NCBI GenBank assembly: GCA_022822685.1 | Contig: JAJEAQ010000069.1 | Span: 1 to 9,084, forward strand | Source of the DNA: Trichodesmium sp. jk18x7bins.61 | Lineage (GTDB): Bacteria > Cyanobacteriota > Cyanobacteriia > Cyanobacteriales > Microcoleaceae | Direction: 5' to 3' | Length of the DNA stretch: 9,084 nucleotides | Part shown: positions 6,215 through 9,084 of the stretch, piece after piece | Numbering within the stretch: the stretch's first letter is position 1 | Layout: every line of letters starts with the position of its first letter | Position numbers and translations under genes: made by a program | Notes under the pieces: model-generated | Database searches by the model: none | What the model was told of the DNA's origin: nothing | Seen by the model: only the letters and a program-made list of their open reading frames with translations

Positions 6215-6220
6215 ATTATA
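6215..6220 (-). promoter_or_regulatory. Putative -10 box upstream of the DUF4157 gene
   Basis: A perfect TATAAT, ending 39 bases before ATG 6176, would give a leader of roughly 30 bases containing the Shine-Dalgarno site. The -35 region at 17-18 bp spacing (CAATCA/TCAATC) is poor, so an activator or alternative sigma factor would be needed. It suggests that the DUF4157-ATPase pair may be transcribed separately from the genes to the right. Confidence 0.45.
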
Positions 6221-6386
6221 CGTGATTTCCAATCTGTTGATTGAGGTGATGCAACTACCTGATATTGCTGCCCATAAGTATTTTTCTTACCGCTGACAGA
6301 CAACTTTTGATCTTTTTGATAGCTTTGTTGTATGCAGAAGGGATAAAACTGTGTTTCCCTGCCGCGATTGCGCCTGGCGATCGATA

Positions 6387-6411
6387 ACCCGCTCTCCTGA
6401 GCAGGGCGGGT
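6387..6411. other. GC-rich inverted repeat in the gap upstream of the DUF4157 gene
   Basis: ACCCGC (6387-6392) pairs with GCGGGT (6406-6411), with an inner CCTG (6396-6399)/CAGG (6402-6405) and a three-base bulge. It stands out from the AT-rich surroundings. It could be a weak terminator for the genes to the right, but there is no proper U-tract. Confidence 0.4.
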
Positions 6412-6455
6412 ATGAAGGCCAGCGTCAGCATTCAGACACCTCCATAAGTAATACT

Positions 6456-6482
6456 ATACTTCCCTTGAAAAACCGGAAGTAT
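6456..6482. other. Inverted repeat near the decayed gene fragment
   Basis: ATACTTCC (6456-6463) and GGAAGTAT (6475-6482) form a perfect eight-pair stem with an 11-base loop, just past the left end of the pseudogene fragment. It may be a terminator-like structure left from the lost gene or the scar of a rearrangement. Confidence 0.4.
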
Positions 6483-6510
6483 TTCATTAGAATAAAAGCC
6501 AACACAGGAA

Positions 6511-6663
6511 CAGTAGGGTAAATCCTTGTTATTACTTTTAGCCAAACTATCAAGCACTCTGGCAGCATATCAAATTACTTGCAATGGATGAGGAAGTGTT
6601 TGGGTTCCCAAATATGGAGTCTGGGAGAAATAATCTTCATAGGTAGAGCTTTTATAAGTTGTT
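6511..6663 (-). pseudogene. Decayed fragment of a paralogue of the 7948-8571 gene
   Basis: On the minus strand, 153 bp match the region of the 7948-8571 gene that encodes about residues 114-164. The fragment reads TTYKSSTYEDYFSQTPYLGT and then P-H-P-L-Q-V-I, a TGA stop (6570-6572) where the intact gene has Trp, then A-A-R-V-L-D-S-L-A-K-S and D-L-P-Y. The first half of the gene and everything after D-L-P-Y are missing. No start codon or Shine-Dalgarno site serves it. It shows that this unknown family was once present in at least three copies here, and that the third was cut down after duplication. Confidence 0.85.
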
Positions 6664-6695
6664 GTCTTTCCTTGTGTGTATTTTTTGCTTTAAAG

Positions 6696-7892
6696 TTACT
6701 CCACTGAATGCCTTCTGGATAGCTGGAATTTCCTCAAGTTAAAATTGAAGTCATCTTGAGTTACCAGATTGTATTTTATTTTGTCTATCTTTTTTTCTCG
6801 ATAGAGTTCTTTAATCTCCTCTACGTGATCTCTTCCTATCTTCCATACGCCTTTTAGATTGTACTGAGTGTTGGCTGCTTCGTGCATATGAATGGCACGC
6901 CTTTCAGATATTTTATCTACTATATCTATTCCTGCTTCCTCTTCCTCACTTGTCGTATCTAGGCTGATTTTTAATGGGCTTTTAGCTAAAGCATCTTTTA
7001 AATTCTTCACACTAACATCAAAAGCTTCCACTCTCCGATTTGCATTCTCAATTTTGTCACCATTCGGCTGTCCGCTTGGTCTAAATTCATGATCACCTTT
7101 CATACTATTAGGTATAATATCCTTGATCAAATTAATTGGGATGATATCGTACAAACTTCCCATAGCATCTAACCAGCTTTGTTTTATTTTCTGGATATGT
7201 TCGCGTAAACCTAAAAATTCTATTTTCTCTTCTGCTGTCAATTCAAAACCATCTTGAGCTGATTCCAGATTGTCTAGGGCTACAGCAAGATTATCAATAG
7301 ATTTTTCTATTTTTTCATTAGGAGCAAACCACTCTTTTACTTCTGCTTCTAAGAATTCTTCCTCTCTTTGTCTCTCCTCAATCTCCTCTAAAGTTTCGTA
7401 TATGTATGAAACTATTAGTTCTACAGTTAATATGTCTTGTGAAAAACGAAGAACAAATGGATCTGCATATGGTCGTTGATCAGAATAAGAGTCAGAAGTT
7501 AACGCTTCCCTTTCTTCTTCCGGAGTTCTATATCGCGCTCTAAATTGTTCCTCCCTCCAATAATTAGGTAAACCCATATATTCCAAAACATATTCCTCTT
7601 CCTTCTCTCGTCTTTCTCTTGACTCGTTATGCTCTTCTCCTACTACATTAAGTTTGTCTGTTGCCAAAGGTTTGGGAATTGCTTCGGCAGTTTCTGGAAT
7701 CGCTGCTGCTCCAGACTCCATACGTTGAAGAGTCTTGAAACTTCCCCATAATGGAGCGAATATACTTTTGAAGTTTTTTGGAACTGGTTTTTCCTCAACT
7801 ACTCTCACCTGTTGTGTTGCCATTGTCTGACTAGGGAGTTTTGATAACTGAATCGATGCTTCTTTTTTGGGTACTTGTATGTGGTAGTACAT
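6696..7892 (-). CDS. Unknown charged helical protein, candidate eCIS cargo with FKSIF leader
   Basis: A 398-aa protein of no family I recognise. It has no signal peptide and no membrane segment. Residues 1-62 form a low-complexity leader with FKSIF (41-45) and TLQRMESG (54-61); the same leader occurs, broken, at the start of the gene at 1241-2982. Residues 86-135 and 165-185 are very rich in Glu and Arg and probably helical. A second helical block spans about 195-245. The C-terminal part (331-382) has R-A-I-H-M-H-E and H-V-E-E-I-K ... I-K-Y-N-L-V-T, with no known catalytic pattern. A leader shared by proteins with different bodies suggests a targeting or loading segment, which fits cargo of an injection system; this is inference. 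ATG 7892 lacks a clear Shine-Dalgarno site; the match M-Y-Y-H-I-Q to the other leader supports it. The gene lies 55 bp after its upstream neighbour. Confidence 0.75.
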   Translation of the reverse strand: MYYHIQVPKKEASIQLSKLPSQTMATQQVRVVEEKPVPKNFKSIFAPLWGSFKTLQRMESGAAAIPETAEAIPKPLATDKLNVVGEEHNESRERREKEEEYVLEYMGLPNYWREEQFRARYRTPEEEREALTSDSYSDQRPYADPFVLRFSQDILTVELIVSYIYETLEEIEERQREEEFLEAEVKEWFAPNEKIEKSIDNLAVALDNLESAQDGFELTAEEKIEFLGLREHIQKIKQSWLDAMGSLYDIIPINLIKDIIPNSMKGDHEFRPSGQPNGDKIENANRRVEAFDVSVKNLKDALAKSPLKISLDTTSEEEEAGIDIVDKISERRAIHMHEAANTQYNLKGVWKIGRDHVEEIKELYREKKIDKIKYNLVTQDDFNFNLRKFQLSRRHSVE

Positions 7893-7947
7893 TTATAAAT
7901 CTTATGACTTGCTTTGAATTTTAATGGAAAAATCCTACCTCTAATCA

Positions 7948-8571
7948 CTAATAAGAAGTAGGCTTAAGAACTGAGAAAAACGGCAACATAGGGCTAACAA
8001 GCGTGACTATTGCTCTGATTTTCACATTAAATTTCCCCTCTGGCTTGTTCTCAGATATTGATATACCCAAGCCACCACCGTAGGGTAAATCCTCATTTCT
8101 ACTTTTAGCTAAACTATCAAGCACTCTGGCAGCATCCCAAATTGCTTGCAGCGGATGGGGAACTGTTTGTGTCCCCAAGTATGGCGTTTGTGAAAAATAA
8201 TCTTGATAGGTAGGGCTTTTATAAGTAGTATTGCTTCTAGCCATATAACCATTATAGTTAGAATCACTAACCTCATTGATATTATCCTGCTCTGCCACAA
8301 AAGCAACACTCAATTCAGCAGTAGTCGGAGAAATCAAATCATAATTAACAGGTGTCCGCTTCGGGTAACTAGGTTGATCAGTTGAATAATAGTAATCATC
8401 ATTAATCAACTTGGTGGCTGAACAGAATGCAACAAAAGGCAAAAAGAAAGGCTCATCCTTGTGAACAGTCATATCTAGAGAAAGCCAATAATCCCTACTG
8501 AGCAAACCCTGGTGATTCTGAAAATAATCAATGACTGCTGACACTTTAGCATTGGGGCTATATAAACTCAT
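7948..8571 (-). CDS. Uncharacterised eCIS-neighbourhood protein (paralogue of 8581-9084)
   Basis: A 207-aa soluble protein that I cannot assign to a family. It pairs with the next gene: both carry E-P-F-F followed by F-C-S-x-x-K, then Y-Q-x-Y-x-x-x-T-P-Y, P-L-Q-x-I-x-D-A-x-R-V-L, and an ending S-P-x-x-P-F-x ... T-S-Y at the C-terminus. Here these lie at about residues 40-54, 122-131, 140-151 and 193-207. Aromatic residues and alternating hydrophobic segments suggest a mainly beta structure. No catalytic motif is seen. ATG 8571 lies only nine bases after the stop of the upstream gene and has no good Shine-Dalgarno site, so it is probably translationally coupled. A truncated third copy lies at 6511-6663. 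A structural or adaptor component of the injection system is possible; this is only suggested by position. Confidence 0.8.
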   Translation of the reverse strand: MSLYSPNAKVSAVIDYFQNHQGLLSRDYWLSLDMTVHKDEPFFLPFVAFCSATKLINDDYYYSTDQPSYPKRTPVNYDLISPTTAELSVAFVAEQDNINEVSDSNYNGYMARSNTTYKSPTYQDYFSQTPYLGTQTVPHPLQAIWDAARVLDSLAKSRNEDLPYGGGLGISISENKPEGKFNVKIRAIVTLVSPMLPFFSVLKPTSY

Positions 8572-8580
8572 TGGCTTTTT

Positions 8581-9084
8581 TTAATAACTGGTGACAAGAC
8601 TTTCATAGAAAGGAAAAATAGGAGAGTACATTGCTAATTCCTCAAACTCTATCTCACATTTAGTACTATTTTTTGTCCGTGAAATGTCAATCCGAAAACC
8701 AGGCTTGTTATCCGGGTAACTTTGACCATTGGCTGCACTCCTCTCTTGTAGAACTCGACAAGCATCATAAATAAATTGTAATGGATTTGTACCAGAGCCT
8801 GTGAAGTTAATCGCAAAGTAAGGAGTGTCGGTTAGGTATGGCTGATATTCTGGGAAGGTAAAGGCATCCGACGCGATCGCAAAAACACCATTATGAGATT
8901 CATCCAACACCAAAGTCGTATCAAGATGGTCAATCAGAAACTCAACACTAAAACCAATATCCGTTTCTCCTCCAGAGTTATAGTTAATTGAAATGGGATT
9001 ATTCTTATCACCAGCACTATCACTAACAATCTTTGCTACAGAGCAAAAGCTACTTAACACTCTAAAGAAAGGCTCGGTGTTGTG
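8581..9084 (-). CDS. Uncharacterised protein, paralogue of 7948-8571, 5' end beyond window
   Basis: The frame is open to the right edge (168 codons), so the start lies outside. The GTG at 9060 is not the real start, because upstream codons H-N-T-E-P-F-F-R match V-H-K-D-E-P-F-F-L of the neighbouring paralogue. Shared landmarks are F-C-S-V-A-K-I, Y-Q-P-Y-L-T-D-T-P-Y-F, P-L-Q-F-I-Y-D-A-C-R-V-L, and the ending S-P-I-F-P-F-Y ... V-T-S-Y. Identity is low outside these, so the duplication is old. Function unknown; being kept in tandem suggests the two proteins may work together or form related parts of one complex. Confidence 0.8.
   Translation of the reverse strand, partial: HNTEPFFRVLSSFCSVAKIVSDSAGDKNNPISINYNSGGETDIGFSVEFLIDHLDTTLVLDESHNGVFAIASDAFTFPEYQPYLTDTPYFAINFTGSGTNPLQFIYDACRVLQERSAANGQSYPDNKPGFRIDISRTKNSTKCEIEFEELAMYSPIFPFYESLVTSY

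Noticed and set aside
8109..8385. Frames 8109-8309 (minus) and 8203-8385 (plus)
   Set aside because: Shadows inside the conserved 7948-8571 gene; no RBS or motif.
1138..8880. Palindromes GCGATCGC as operators
   Set aside because: These are HIP1 repeats, abundant throughout cyanobacterial genomes and mostly within genes here; used only as a taxonomic hint.
1..9084. CRISPR array, tRNA or rRNA genes, riboswitch
   Set aside because: No regularly spaced direct repeats, no cloverleaf or rRNA-like segments, and no recognisable riboswitch core were seen on either strand.

Overview
The window looks like a filamentous (Nostocales-type) cyanobacterium. It is AT-rich and carries five perfect HIP1 octamers (GCGATCGC at 1138, 3611, 4199, 4616 and 8873). 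Every supported gene is on the minus strand, so transcription runs from the right edge to the left. The content fits the accessory and cargo end of an extracellular contractile injection system (eCIS): an Afp15/Pvc15-type AAA+ ATPase, two proteins with the eCIS-associated DUF4157 metallopeptidase-like domain, and several fast-evolving proteins of unknown function. No sheath, tube, baseplate or fibre gene is inside the window, so the eCIS assignment rests on the ATPase, the DUF4157 genes and their neighbourhood.

Right to left: 9084-8581 is the 3' part of an unknown gene, followed 9 nt later by a divergent paralogue (8571-7948). Next comes a 398-aa charged, helical, cargo-like protein (7892-6696). 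A 519-nt gap follows. It holds a decayed fragment of the 7948-8571 gene with an in-frame stop (6663-6511), two hairpins and a probable -10 box. After it come a DUF4157 core protein (6176-5511), a 157-nt gap with three consecutive inverted repeats, and the eCIS ATPase (5353-3200).

Between 2982 and 1241 lies the most interesting object. Reading across frames restores one long gene of about 580 codons. It has a strong Shine-Dalgarno site, an N-terminal leader shared with the 398-aa protein, a charged middle part, an HExxH metalloprotease-like domain and a C-terminal tail. It is broken by three frame changes, each placed most simply at a run of A (A10, A6, A8), and by one in-frame TAA. Standard gene calling would report only two unrelated hypothetical proteins (2117-2812 and 1425-2054).

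At the left, a second DUF4157 gene runs off the window edge (729-1). Its own 5' end also appears frameshifted relative to the homologous N-terminus of the first copy. Just upstream of its apparent original start sits a 75-bp palindromic MITE-like insertion flanked by a perfect 9-bp target duplication.

Overall this reads as a duplicating and decaying eCIS cargo island. A leader motif (F-K/R-S-I-F ... Q-R-M-E/D-S-G) shared by two otherwise different proteins is a candidate loading signal. The core ATPase and one DUF4157 protein look usable, while several cargo-side genes look broken, slippage-dependent or affected by sequencing error at homopolymers. Function beyond the ATPase and DUF4157 families is inference.
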